Assembly (NCBI GenBank): GCA_030544235.1
Contig: CM060475.1
Span: forward strand, 5,772,420-5,836,419
Direction of reading: 5' to 3'
Source of the DNA: Lepturacanthus savala
Lineage: Eukaryota; Chordata; Actinopteri; Scombriformes; Trichiuridae
Length of the DNA stretch: 64,000 bases
Under the pieces are notes generated by a model. It searched no databases and was not told where the DNA came from. It worked only from the letters and a program-made list of their open reading frames with translations. Below are positions 32,735 through 45,400 of this stretch, one piece after another. Each line of letters begins with the position of its first letter. Positions within the stretch are counted from its first letter, which is position 1. The translations under genes and the position numbers were made by a program.

Positions 32735-32828
32735 TCCTAGTAGTAATAATATCAGTAGTAGTAATATTACTAGTAGTAGTAAGTAGTAAGTAAGTACTAG
32801 TAACAGTAGTAGTAGTAATAGTAATATC

Positions 32829-32861
<33 letters not shown>

Positions 32862-33142
32862 TGTAGTATCAGTAGTAATTGTAGTAGTATCAGTAGTACT
32901 AGTAGTACTATCAGTATTAACAAGAGTAGTAGCATCAGTAGTAGTGGTATTAGTAGTAGTAACAGTAGTAGTGTCAGTACTAAATCCTCCTTCTTCTCTT
33001 CTTCATCCTCTAGTAGTAGTAGTATCAATAATACTACTAGTAGTAGTATCAGTAGTAGTATTAGTACTAGTAGTACTACAGTACTAAATCCTCCCTCCTT
33101 CTTCCCCTTCTTCTCCTCTTCAGTATCAGTAGTATCAGTATC

Positions 33143-33179
<37 letters not shown>

Positions 33180-33275
33180 TCAGTAGTATCAGTCGTAGTA
33201 GTAGTATTAGTAGTACTAGTAGTACTACAGTAGTAAATCCTCCCTCTATCTTCTCCTTCATTCATCCTCTGTTGT
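32735..33275. repeat. compound (AGT)n array with TCC-rich spacers
   Basis: AGT runs alternate with pyrimidine spacers beginning AAATCCTCC (about 32983, 33086 and 33235), giving macro-units of about 100-150 bp. Confidence 0.85.
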
Positions 33276-33319
33276 TTCTTCAGTATCTAGGTCAAGGTTG
33301 TGTTTCTACTGTCTAGTCT

Positions 33320-33442
<123 letters not shown>

Positions 33443-33789
33443 GGCAGCTCAGTGTGTGATCGCCCCTTGAGATGTCAGAGCTTTTAGGTCAGCAGCTTCC
33501 TGAAAAAAAAAAAATAAATACCAGTAAAATCAGCAGGAAGCTGAAATCCTGAATTATTCAGCATCATCATATCAGAGTCAAGACAACTAACAACCAGAGA
33601 GTTAAAAACCTGGTAAATGAGCAGCGAAGGCCTCATCAGCGGGTCCACCTGTTGGACCAGGCTGCAGGTGTTTGGTTGCCATGGCGATGGGGGCGCTGCT
33701 TTCTCATTGGCTGGCAGTCGGGTTAAATGCTTCAAAAGCAGCAGGTTTGGAGTGAAGGAAAAATAAACAGGAAACTCCTGACTTTTCAT

Positions 33790-34135
33790 TCATTAGACTA
33801 TGTTCATCTATAGTAAAACACAATGTTAGATTTTTTTCAATATTCTAACTATCAGCAACATAAATTGATTCTGACTTTTCTGTAGTCACCTCACATGTTG
33901 TAGATTTATTTTAACACCAGGTTTAAGTACAATAACCTTTTGGTTATACATATTTTCCATATTTATTATCATTTATAGCAGGAAAACTGAAAAATATGTC
34001 TAAATAAAGGAACAAAAAACAAAATAATTACAGTTGAGATGCAGCCTTTTATCACCCTGGTTAAAATAAAAGGATTTTAGAAATATTTCACATTTATGAC
34101 CATTTATAGCAGGAAAACTGAAAAATAAACCACTC
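33790..34135 (-). repeat. family A partial copy, inverted
   Basis: Inverted AGTAAAACACAATGTTA and TGTAGTCACCTCACATGTTG blocks, followed by TTTATTATCATTTATAGCAG, the reverse of the family's CTGCTATAAATAATAATAAA end. That end block occurs twice here (33958-34000 and 34090-34130). Confidence 0.6.
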
Positions 34136-34205
34136 AAAATGCAGATGGCAATTTTTTCTGTCAATATTTACAATAAGAAACTCACTGATCCAAACCATGT
34201 TGGTG

Positions 34206-34284
<79 letters not shown>
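34206..34284. repeat. (GT)n microsatellite
   Basis: About 37 GT units after GCGTGTATG. Confidence 0.95.
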
Positions 34285-34286
<2 letters not shown>

Positions 34287-35345
34287 AAGGTCAAACCATG
34301 TGTGAGGATGTGTCACGTGGAGAGAAAACAGAAACGTTGTCTTGTCAAACAAAATCACAACAGAAGTTACAGTAAACAGAGTTTCCATGGTGACATCTTT
34401 ACGGACGCAAATGTCAAAATGGCTGCTGCCAGAAATTTAAAACCTAAAATTTTAGTTTTTAATGTATTTTATACGTTTTTATTTATTAGAACTTTTGTGT
34501 TTTACACAAGTTTGAAGTTTTTAAAGTGCTTTATAAATAAAGTTTTTCAGGGTAAAATTAACTGAACTATTAAAGTTATAATTGAATTATTATTCATAGC
34601 TGTATTTATTGATCGTTTGTCAAGACTGATATTATTAAAATATTATTTCCTAATAATTTAAAGTTGATAGAGAAAACAAGTATTTTAATTATTTAGTTTA
34701 GTTTGTAGAATATTTAATTATCACAGCTATTTTTTGAGTTTTTACAGCAGCTGACATCATGTGACTTCAGCTGTCAATCAAACGTCATGCTGCGTTCGAG
34801 GGCCGCAGGACGAACGCTGACACTTTAAAGGTCAGGAACACACACACATGCACACACACACACACACACAGCTGTACTTACTTCACCTGTATAACCTATC
34901 ATACTATCACATTATACTATAATATATCATATATTACTACTATTAATATTATTATACTACAACTGCACTGTGAAACCTGCACTGCTCTTTTTATACACAG
35001 CTATTATTATACTGTTATTATTATTGTGCACTGCATCTTTTCTACACATTTATCTAGTGTATAAGTATTTTATTCCTATTATCTATCTATCTATCTATCT
35101 GAGATGAACATGGTTTTAATTAAAGCTGTGCATGTGCATGTATGTGCACGTGTATGTGTGCATGTGTGTGTGTGTGTGTGTGCGCGCTGCAGCGGCCTGC
35201 AGGGAGTCATATCTGGGTTATAGTGAAGGTGGAGGCTGTTTTTCTCCCTAAAAGCCTCCTCCCTGCCTGTTAACAGCGGCCATTAGCTCTCTGTTTAAAC
35301 CTTTATGACAGCTGGACGTTTCTGTGTCACTTCAGAACTTCAGAC

Positions 35346-35346
<1 letters not shown>

Positions 35347-35394
<48 letters not shown>
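35347..35394. repeat. (CA)n microsatellite
   Basis: About 24 units. Shorter CA (34838-34870) and GT (35156-35182) runs lie nearby. Confidence 0.95.
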
Positions 35395-35395
<1 letters not shown>

Positions 35396-36429
35396 AGGCC
35401 TGAAATTACACAGAATCAGGCAGGAGTTTCTTTTTTCCTCCAGCGGTCACGACCAGGTCAAAGCCAAAGAGTCTTTAGATCGACTTTATCCGCTAATCTT
35501 CTGTTGATTTATTCATGTTTTATTGTCTGTGAATCACTTTTGTATCTGCCAGTGTAAAGTGTTACCACAAATAAAGCCCATGTTCATTATTTATCACTGA
35601 GCTTTCTCCTGTTTTATGTTGTTTTTTTGTTAGAACGGTGAGGTGTTTTACCTCCGTACAGGAAGTGCAGGGAGAGTCTCTGCCTGTCGGGCTGGAGGTA
35701 ATTCACTTTGACAGGTGCTGAGAGAGAAAGAGGGAATCAGAGTTTGCTGCTGCACATCTGTACAATATAAGTAAGAATAAAAAGAAAAAAGGATTAATAG
35801 AAGCAGATTTGGAAGAATCAATCAGCCAGAGATCGACCACAGACAAGAGGGAAATCACATTTAAATTTAAATGAGCTGAAAAAACATCTCTTAGAGGAAA
35901 AGTTTCTCATGTTCTGTCCATTTCTGAGTTGGTAAATGCATTGTGGGAAATGTAGGAGATACTTTTTGCAGCTTTTAGCATGAAAAAAACATCTTTAAAA
36001 CAAGTGATTTGGGTTTGGAGAGTAAAGCAGGTCAGCAGTGTCCATTTTCTCCATCAGGAGAAGAAAAAAAAAGGCCTGAGTGGTTAAAGATGGTCGTTAA
36101 ATATTTGATATGGTTCCTATGCAGCAGAGAGGCAGAGCGGCTCCTGATCAAGGTGTTAAATATCTGACAGAAACACATGAAGGACTTTAATATACAGCTG
36201 GCTGCAGTTTAAACCTCCAATCTGTTACCTTTAGACATAGAAATGATGAAATCTGTGTTAAATTTGTCATCTTCATTCTTATTCCTTCATTTTCATCTTT
36301 TTTTAATGAATTTTGTTTATATTCATTTCATTTGTTTCATTCTTGTTGAATTTAAATTGTTTAGTTGAGGAATTTTCAGCTTCCTTCCCTCAATTTAAGA
36401 CATTTAAACTGGAAAAATTAGACATCGGA

Positions 36430-36860
36430 GCTTTAAATGTGTTTATTTTTCAGTTTTTCTGCTCTAAATAATAATAAATCTGGAATATCTCTACAACCAC
36501 ATGTACTTAAACAGGGTATCAAAAGAAATCTACATGTGAGGTGACTACAGAAGAGTCAGAATCAATTTATGTTGCAGTTATAAAGCAAATATACTTAGAA
36601 TATGTTTAACTACAGTTAAAAATATTATATTTAAAAGTTAAAACAAAAGTAAAGTAAATTAAAGAATTGCATTATAAGAATTCAAAGATCAATTATTTGT
36701 CCATTAAAACTATTTTCTTATTGTATTGATGATATATATTGATGTTGTAACAGTAAATTTGTGTTTTACGACAGATACAAATACTTTATTTAATGTTGGA
36801 GCTGAGGCTTTAACATGTGATTCATGAATAAAACATCAGGAGGTTTACGATTTTAACAGG
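36430..36860 (+). repeat. family A copy
   Basis: Contains TGGAATATCTCTACAACCAC, GTGAGGTGACTACAGAAGAG, CAATTATTTGTCCATTAAAA, and TTAATGTTGGAGCTGAGGCT. Confidence 0.7.
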
Positions 36861-38045
36861 TTAAGTTTTGCTTATTTCCAGAAAGAAAGAGAAATCTAAA
36901 TAAATGCTGACTCAATAATATATTAGATCCTATTTCAGATCTATTATTAAAAGCTGAGTCATGGTTGGGCCTCGTCTGGGAGCCGTTACATCCCGGTGAA
37001 TTATCTCAATAACCGACCCGGCAACAATAGCCGCAGCATCTCTGCTCCCGGCCGTTGCCGTGGCGACAGCCTCCGTGAGGTTTGAGCCGTCCCAGCGGGG
37101 AAGACGAGGCGGGACACAACATGTTGCCTGGATGATTGATCACGTCACAAACGGGTAAAGTTAACCTGCTGAAGGCTGCGGGAGAAGAAAAACTCTCATA
37201 AATGATTCGGGGGGCAGGTCATTAAAGATGTAAAGTCAGGAGCAGACAGAGTTCTGCACTCAGAGATGCACTTTAGAACTGATATTAGCATTAAACTCTG
37301 CCATTCTATCATTAAATCAATACGTCATTATCATCTAACTAATAAAAATATGATTTAAACACAACTGAGTCACATCAGGGTAAAAAACATCATCTAAAAG
37401 ATGCTATAACACTGAAAGTCAGATTTTTACTGCTTTTTGATTAGAAAGAAGGTCTAAGCAAGTAGTAGCAGTAGTACTGTTATTATCATTATTATTAATA
37501 ATAATAATAATAATAATATTAGTGGTAGTGGTAGTATTGTTATTATTAACACACACACACACATATATATGAAATAAATATGTTAATGGGAAATTAAATA
37601 TAGTAATTTATGTACTTTCAGCTCTGGTAGTTTCATTTTATCATTGTGTGGTTATGGAAGGAATTATAGTAAATTAAATGATTACCCTTTATTCTTGGGA
37701 CCCCATCAAGGACCCCTGGGGGTCCTCGGACCACGCTTTGAACCACTGATTCAGATATTTATGGTGCATGAATCAGAACTTAAAGGAAAACAACACAGAT
37801 CCTGTTTCATCTCCTTTTCTTTTCCATTTCGTTTGGTGTTTAACTTTAATTCTGGAGATCTGAATGTGGTTTTGGATGAAGCAGCTTTTCAGGCCTTTTA
37901 TTTGATCTACTGTGGCAGTAATAGTTGTTTAATTCTGCAGCAGCAGATCTCCTCTGGTATCAATGTGTTTGTTTGCTTTGGGCCGACTGCAAAGTCACAC
38001 ATTTACTGGTGCAAAAAGCGTCAGAGCAGCGGGGTGGAAATGGAC

Positions 38046-38046
<1 letters not shown>

Positions 38047-38123
<77 letters not shown>
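38047..38123. repeat. (GT)n microsatellite
   Basis: About 38 pure units. Confidence 0.97.
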
Positions 38124-38124
<1 letters not shown>

Positions 38125-38299
38125 CAGCAGCTAAAAGCATCTCCAGGTTGTTGGTGGCGTGCATCACTTCACTGTTTAAACTCTCTGAGGTCTCACATGC
38201 TGCTGCTGATTTTTCTGCAGATCAGTGTGTTTATATCAGTTTATAATGCTTCACTCTTGTTGCTTTTGATCAAATTTGAATTGTTTAATTGAGGAATTC

Positions 38300-38480
38300 T
38301 CAGCATCTTAGCCTATAAATGATAATAAATCTGGATTATCTCTACAAAGGTTATTGTACTTATACCTGGTATCAAAAAATCTACAACATATGAGGTGACT
38401 ACAGAAGAGAATCTATTTATATTGCAAATATAGTCAGAAAATCTAACATTGAATTTTACTACACATAACTTTATTTAAAA
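38300..38480 (+). repeat. family A partial copy
   Basis: Contains TCTGGATTATCTCTACAA and ATGAGGTGACTACAGAAGAG from the first half of the family; the second half is nearly lost. It ends just before the probable ahr1 poly(A) site. Confidence 0.6.
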
Positions 38481-38534
38481 CTGAAGGTTTAACAGCAGCT
38501 GGAAAGAAAAAAAAACAACAGAAACAATTGTGTG

Positions 38535-41500
38535 ATTGCACAAAATCCTTTATTCCAGGATCTCAGAGCACATTTCGACACCAGGCTCGAAGACAAACTG
38601 CATTAAAAAAAAGAGATTCAACAGACTTTAAACTACGACCTTTAGTGACGAGAGTAGCAAAATAAAGTCTGTGGGCCTTAAAAAAAACAAAAAAATGAAG
38701 AAAAAGAAGCATGAGAGACAGCTGAGGGAGGGTTTGGTTCCAGAGTTTAAATCTGAGCTGTTAACAGCAACAAAAGAAGAGTTAAAAACACTTTAAAGGT
38801 TTAATAAAGTAGAATATGCTGTATTTATCTGCTGGTAAGGCCTGGCTCACCTTTATGGCACCATTATTGTTTTTAAAGTGACGAGCTGTCTTCAAACATA
38901 AAGATAAAACACACACGACTCTCCAGACCAATATCCATACAACACACAGTCATAAAATGCTTTTTTTTATTCTACAGACGACTTTCAGTGTTGGAGAGAG
39001 TTTATAGAGCAGTGACTTTAAAGTAGTGCCGTTAAAAAACACAGTTATATACACACACAACCATTCTATGTTTGTTTTTTTGTTGTTGGAAAATCATTTT
39101 ATACATGATTTTTTTCTTTCATACAGCATTTGATCTCACAACTGGTTTAAATAATCTGTTTTATAAGAAAATTCAATTTAGAAAAGAAAAACAAAACAAA
39201 AACGACGAGAGGCAAATCTGTAAATGCATTTTGACTTTTAAGCACCATTTTCTTTTTTTTTTTCTTGTAGTGAAATAAAAAGCTTCATGTTTCAAATGCC
39301 TTTACAGTTTTACACGAGACATTCAACAAGGAGCAACTGCAGACACATGTGTGTTCACATGTTTCTCGTTTGGTTTTGGAGTCGGTGCTAAATGCTAAAC
39401 GCTGCCCGGTCCGCTGCTTCTCTGAAGCCCCGCCCCCTTTTAATTATTTCACATGTGACGCTGCCGTCAAGTTAAATCAGAACCAAGAGACTTCCACACC
39501 AAGGTAATTCATATTCCTAAAGTCAAACAGACTACTGCACATCACATAGCGTTAACTTGCTTTTTTTATATATAAATGTGAATAATACATTAAGACGTTT
39601 CTAACTTCCAACTTATTGGCAATAATAGTTGGATTTTATTATGTGCTGCATTTAAAAACAGGTGAATCTGAAACTCTTTTTTTGAAACATGTTCTTTTGT
39701 GCCATGTTTTGACCTCAACATGAAACTATTTGGGTTAAAAAAGCCCAAATAATGCTCAAAAAGACTTAAAGCTGTAGTGCGGGAGATGTGTCTCCATCTG
39801 CTGGTGGTGAGAGAGTATTACACTCACACTGAGAATTTTTCTCTCTCTCTTTTTTTAAATAGCTGAACCTTTAATACAGAGAAAATAATTGAGAATTCAT
39901 TTGAAAAGTTCTCAGATTTTACAGATATTAACTTGTATTTAAAGTTCCGCACTACAGCTTTAAACTCAAATAGGATGTATTTTTAATTGTATTTACAGGA
40001 CAGCGACTTGAATAAAATATTAAATGTCTGTTTTCTGGCACAGTTACAGCTGGTCTCTGAGATGTCTAATACTGTAAGATTAAGTAGAATTATCTTATTC
40101 CACTTATCTTATTTCCAAGTTTGTTTTTTTTATTTGGGTCAATTTGGTCAAGTTTTAGGAAAACAAGGAAAAACATGAAATAAGATAAATTATCTGCCTG
40201 TGGAGTAAGATAATTCTACTTATATGTTTTTGCAGTGTGTTGATCAGTATAAAATACTATCAGTACATAAAGAAAATACTGTAAATACCAAATAATAGCT
40301 GTGGCGTTTTAATAATAATAAATAATTAAAATAATGATAAAATAACATTTTTTTCTTGATTTTGGTCAATTTAATCTTGCTTTAAAGAATCCTGATTAAA
40401 TTGTTTGAATTTTTACTATAATCTTATTGTGTTTTTATTTAATACTTTTCAATTTAAGTTTTTCTTTCAAACCAGATTAAATTGAAAAATAATGATAAAA
40501 ATAATTTAAAAAGCATTTTCATGTTGAATTTTCTATTTTATCACCATGGCGACCAACAATTAATCAATATTACCCGAAATGGTGTTCTTTAATGTCGTTA
40601 GAGCACGATAATGTTAAAAAAAGGAAGAAAATGTATTAAATTATTTATTAAAATATACACCTGCACTCTGCCTTTTAATTGAAACTCAGCTATTATTTGG
40701 TAATTTACAGTGTTCAGAAACAGTTTTTAAGTCATCACATGTTCACATTGCTTGTTTTTTTTGAGAGAGCATTTCTCAAATCCAACACAAAACCTGTTCT
40801 GTTTCCTCCAGTAACATGAGAAGTGCTTCTCTGCACGTCCTCTTCCATCTTTGATGGGTTCTCCACCATCAGGTCCTGGGTGGATCCTCCTAGTGTTTCC
40901 TACAACAACGTGACAGCAGGACGGGGTCAGGGGGGTCTGGGGGGTCAGGGGGTCGGGGCCAGCCGGGCCAGCGGAGACAAGGCATTAACGGGAGGTTAAC
41001 TACAAATGCTTCTTTCTGTTGGATCCGTCACCACTGATCTGCTCTGACTGGTAATATACATGATGAGTAAGTGCACGGCTTCATGTAAACCTCAAGTAGG
41101 CTGGAACGCAGCATGATGAGAAACGTCGGGATCCACAGCGATGAATGAAAAATCCTCCGGCTACTCTCTGAAAATCTCAGTTTCAATCTCATCTCAGGGA
41201 TAAGAATCTGAATAAAATGCTGTTGTTTTTTTTGACATATGAAAATCACCGGGACAAAACGACATCCACTACTTCTAAAGATCAAACTACAACTAGGTGA
41301 CAACGTGACATTTATCGGACATTTAAATCCTCTGTTGGTGGGTTCAGTCCAAATCTCTTGGCTGTTTTTCCACATGTGGCTCCAAATGTTCTCGTTTAAT
41401 CTACTCTGGATATTTAAAAAGTCCCAGAATAACTATATTATTAAAACCACTCACAATAAGTTAGAGATATTGTGAGAGACATTTTTGGAGTAATAAATAT

Positions 41501-42256
41501 TAAACTAATGAAAATGCTGTTTCTTCTCATTCATTATTAGTAATATCAAATACTTATTTCATTAAAATTCAAATAGGAGAAGCACACATGTAAATAATAA
41601 TATCCCTAACTTATAGTGAGTATATGTTGTTAGGATAAATAACTAATAACTCAAAAAGTCTGGATAATGAATCTTTAAAAGCTCCACTGGGTTAAATAAC
41701 TGGTGAGATATCAATCTGTTCTGCAGCTGAAATCTGATGAAAAACCCTAAAAATGTACAGTTTGCTTTAGAGAAAACAAATCCAGTGCTGGAACTTTGTG
41801 CTTTCTGTCATTAATGGCAATAAACAGGAAGGAAATTGATTGTCTGGGCCAAGATTTACACTTTTTAAATAAAAAGTCACCATTTATCACAGTCAGGACT
41901 GTTCTGTTGGAGTCACAGTGTCGACTTCTCCTCTTCACAACGTTCAGTGTATTTACAGATGAGTTTTGGCTCGTTTTGTTCCGTTTGAACGTTCCAAATA
42001 TGAAAAAACAAAACTTTCAGTGAGCGCACGACTTAATAAGAACAAACGTCTGTTTCTGCATCTTTAGGCTACTTTTAAAAGCGGCTTCCCTGAGTAGCAT
42101 GATGTCTGACATCCACATCAAATGCTATGAAGGAAACCTGATATAAAGTCCTTTCTGCTTTAAAATCCTTAATATCTTTGTAACATCTGCTTCTTTCCTC
42201 CTCCCGTACCTTCTCTTCTTCTCTCGCCTCCTCCGGTTCTCGGCCTCCGTCCCCCC
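38535..42256 (-). other. ahr1: probable long 3' UTR of ahr1
   Basis: Downstream of the ahr1 stop the sequence is mostly non-simple-repeat for 3.7 kb. On the minus strand an AATAAA (38554-38549) is followed after about 15 nt by TTTTGTGCAATC, a plausible cleavage site. AHR mRNAs commonly have 3' UTRs of several kilobases. The interval also holds a TTAA-flanked element (39766-39963), a CA...GCAGTG-type dispersed repeat near 39990-40240 and a copy of another dispersed repeat near 41475-41610. Earlier polyadenylation is quite possible. Confidence 0.4.
39766..39963. mobile_element. complete TTAA-flanked MITE (190 bp)
   Basis: TTAA target-site duplications at 39766-39769 and 39960-39963 flank terminal inverted repeats AGCTGTAGTGCGG. 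TTAA duplication is the mark of piggyBac-type transposition. There is no coding capacity. It lies downstream of the ahr1 stop, inside the probable 3' UTR. Confidence 0.8.
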
Positions 42257-42406
42257 TCAGAGGAAAAAACCGGATTTCTGGGGCTCCTGCAGCCCGTCGG
42301 GACACGTAACAGGGATGTCCGCCCCTCCGATCCCGTTCCCGTTGGGCATCAGACACGTCCGGATGTACGCTGTGTTGGTGGCACTGAGCAGGCAGCCGTT
42401 CTCCAG
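42257..42406 (-). CDS. ahr1: ahr1 exon 11 (C-terminus and stop)
   Basis: This terminal coding exon of 49 residues, starting LENGCLLSATNTAYIRTC, lies 6.6 kb downstream of exon 10 and joins it in phase 0. The protein ends SGFFL-stop (TGA at 42259-42257), very like the SGFL end of mammalian AHR, which supports the assignment despite the distance. The acceptor TTGTTCAG is at 42407-42414. Confidence 0.85.
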   Translation of the reverse strand: MENGCLLSATNTAYIRTCLMPNGNGIGGADIPVTCPDGLQEPQKSGFFL

Positions 42407-45400
42407 CTGAACAAAACACACAGACAATAGGAGCTCAGCACCGTTTCTGCTGGTTTCAACAATGAAAAACTATTTTAAAGTAAAAAACAATGCTTCATAT
42501 TATACTTTAGAGCCATAAAAAGGTTGCTACGGTGGTTTTTAGACAGGATGATAACCTAATTTATTATTTTATTAATTAAAAAGCTCAATACTAAATAGAA
42601 AACAGTGTCTGGTTGAACACATTAAATATTATTATTAGGCCTATTTGTACTGATCATACAGTGTTCATGTTGAATATCGTCATAAAGATGGTCAAAATAA
42701 AATAAAAACCACTTTAAAATAGAAAAAATAAACTAAATGAAAGAGAGAGAGAGATTTTCATTTCAATTTAGACCAGGGTCAGACAGAGATGGTGCCTATT
42801 ATTATATTATTATATCATTTAAGTGATAAACGCACTGAGACCAGTAGCAGCACACGTCACAATTCATGAAAAATAAACATTCATTTAAATACCAAATTCA
42901 AACTAAAGCCCAGCAGTAAAATCTGATGGTAAAGTGCACAATGCGTTAACATTTAAAACATAAGTGCGGTGGTAAAAATAGGATTTTAAAATGCAAGGGT
43001 GCAGTTATTTACAATAAAAAATGTAAATATGCAATATATAACAAGTAGGACATACAATTGTCATATAACACTCATTTCTAAATAAAGTATAGCCTGGAAT
43101 GACACTATTAACGTTAGTATCAGCAAATTATGAAATTCTCCATTTTAAAAATAATAAAAAAACAAACATTTAGGACGATAAAAAGTAAAACTCAGCTAAA
43201 TATTGAACACAGAAAAGTTCATTATTGGACCTTTAAGGGTGTGATTTCCTGTTTGCCTTTTGCAGACGCAGCATATGTGATAATAATAATGATTGATTAT
43301 AGTGATATTTATATGATAAAAGATTAAAAACGAGACGAAAACATTTTATTAAGCATAAAATACATTAATATATACATGCAGACAAATTTAACTGAATTAA
43401 GAGAAGGAGAAAAGTAGAACTACATTTTCAGAAGTGATTCAAAAGAGGATTTTTGAGTTTTGAAGTGAGTTCTTTGAGCAGGTTATTGACTTTAAACACA
43501 TGGAGCAGAACTGAGGAGGAGCAGGAGGAATGATGGAGGGAAGAGGAAACGGAAGAGAATAGGACATCAACCAGGAAGTAGGGGGCGGAGCCTCCTGTAA
43601 CAGGAAGCTGCAGCGTTGATTAACATCAGTGACTGTAATCCTCATCCAGATCCTCTTAATGATCCTCCTGCCACAGCCTCACATGCAGGAACCTTCATTT
43701 TTCTGGGTGAACTAAACCCACTGATCATACAGGAGATAAACTGGGACGTTACTGGGAATACTGGGAATATGAAGAGTCACATCTGTGTGACTAAAGACGG
43801 CGTTGACGACATGTTCTAATCAGTGTTGTAGCTCCCATTATTCACAGGTGTCAAACATCAATTCTGAATTTCATATCAGATACTTTAAGTTCTCACCAAT
43901 AACCCGAAATAGATTTTTCTCTGCATCTGTTCTCATCTCCTCCTCCTATCTGTGTATAATCTACAGTGCTCATTATCTGTAAATATCTGGACATAATCTA
44001 CCTACTTATAGTTTATTTTTATATTCTGTTACTTGTGTGTGTTCTTATTGATACAGCATTCAAACACTTTGAATCTTCAATCTTATGGAAGCTGTTAGAT
44101 TTGGTTTAGTTTTATAAGGTTTTGCACATTTTTGAGGACAATTCAAACATATAACACACCACTGGTCAACAGTTTTAGAACACCTTAATTTTCCAGTTTT
44201 TTGTCATAGGATCAGGATGATGTGACAGCCCAGAGGTCTGATGTGGATGATGTTGCTGTAGGATGAACTCCTGACTAACTAGGTCTAGATCATGGGGTTC
44301 TGCTGAGCTCTAGAGCTCTAGTCCTAGAAAAGACCCAGACATCAGGCTTCATCCATGCTGATATACAGACGGGGGTTAATTAACCAGAGAAACTTGTTTA
44401 TTTAAGTCCATTACTGCAGGAAAGCCGGATGTCTAAGTTGTTAACTATTACTGGATTCCTGTAAATTGATCTCTGTCTTTTTTGGGTCGTTGGGTAGTTA
44501 ACTGATTATTTTAAATGTCTCATATTCTTCACTTTCCTGTTTTTTATTGTGAATTTTGACATCAACAACAAGATTTGAAGCAGCAAAGATCATCTCAGTA
44601 TAGTTTTCCATTTCTTTTCTCCAGCTTCTTCTCCTCTTTAAATGGCTGTTGGTGGTGACTGTATAGTAGTGACATCACAACTTCCCATAAGTCATGACTG
44701 CTTGTTTTAAGGCTCAGTTTCTGAATACAGGCTGTGTATGTTTCTCTGTGGATTGAGTGTGTTTTAAACATGGGACAGTATTAATACACTCTCTAATAAA
44801 TCTAGAAGGTATTCATTGGGATTAAACCGATTAAAGTTCAATAAAAATGTAAAAAATGTGTGTGGGTTGGTAGAAACCCGTCATTTAAAAACCTCACCTC
44901 GGTAAATTAAAATATAATGAAATCATTAAGTGTAAACAGGCAGTGAAACGTTGATATCAGTGCTTCCTCCTCCTCAGCATTAGGTAACGATGACAGTCAG
45001 ATTGTAGGTCAGTGTGGATCATGCTCCACTGAGCAGCCTGCCACTGGATTTTCTCTTTCAGCGACAGCCAGTGACCCTGAAGAATAACAGCGGAGTCTGA
45101 ATGTGGCGACGGGATGAATGGATGCAGCCGGGGGCGGCCGTCGACGGCCCAGCCTTATTCTATTCATTATCCTATCATTATCCACCGCTTTCTCACTACT
45201 TTGCTTTGCTTTTCCCCCGTGTTTCATTGTTTGGTTTTTCATTTTGAACACAGAGGATGCTCTTGAAGCTCAAAAAAAAAAAAAAAAACAGTGACATGTC
45301 CAGAGATGAGCTTCTGAGCTTTGATTCTTTTCCTCCTCATTAAAGCAGCAACATTTCTAGTAAATATCTGCCAGACTGGAACTAACAATTACTTTGATAC

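Larger units (their letters stand above)
34290..38300. other. intergenic downstream of ahr1, no gene recognised
   Basis: Contains microsatellites, family A and two denser unique stretches: 35180-35330 and 36960-37200. The latter is GC-rich (CCCGGCCGTTGCCGTGGCGA) and could be a regulatory element or an unrecognised exon. No open frame there matches a known family. Confidence 0.4.

Noticed and set aside
32666..33265. 199-codon Leu-rich minus frame resembling a membrane protein
   Set aside because: Encoded entirely by AGT triplet repeats; hydrophobicity is an artefact of the repeat.
33484..33789. 101-codon minus-strand frame of mixed composition
   Set aside because: Not repeat-derived over its whole length, but there is no recognisable domain, no partner exon, and a poly-Phe end from an A-run; insufficient to call a gene.
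37644..38246. 200-codon plus frame ending in Val-Cys repeats
   Set aside because: Runs through a GT microsatellite; the non-repeat part matches nothing I know and lacks splice support.
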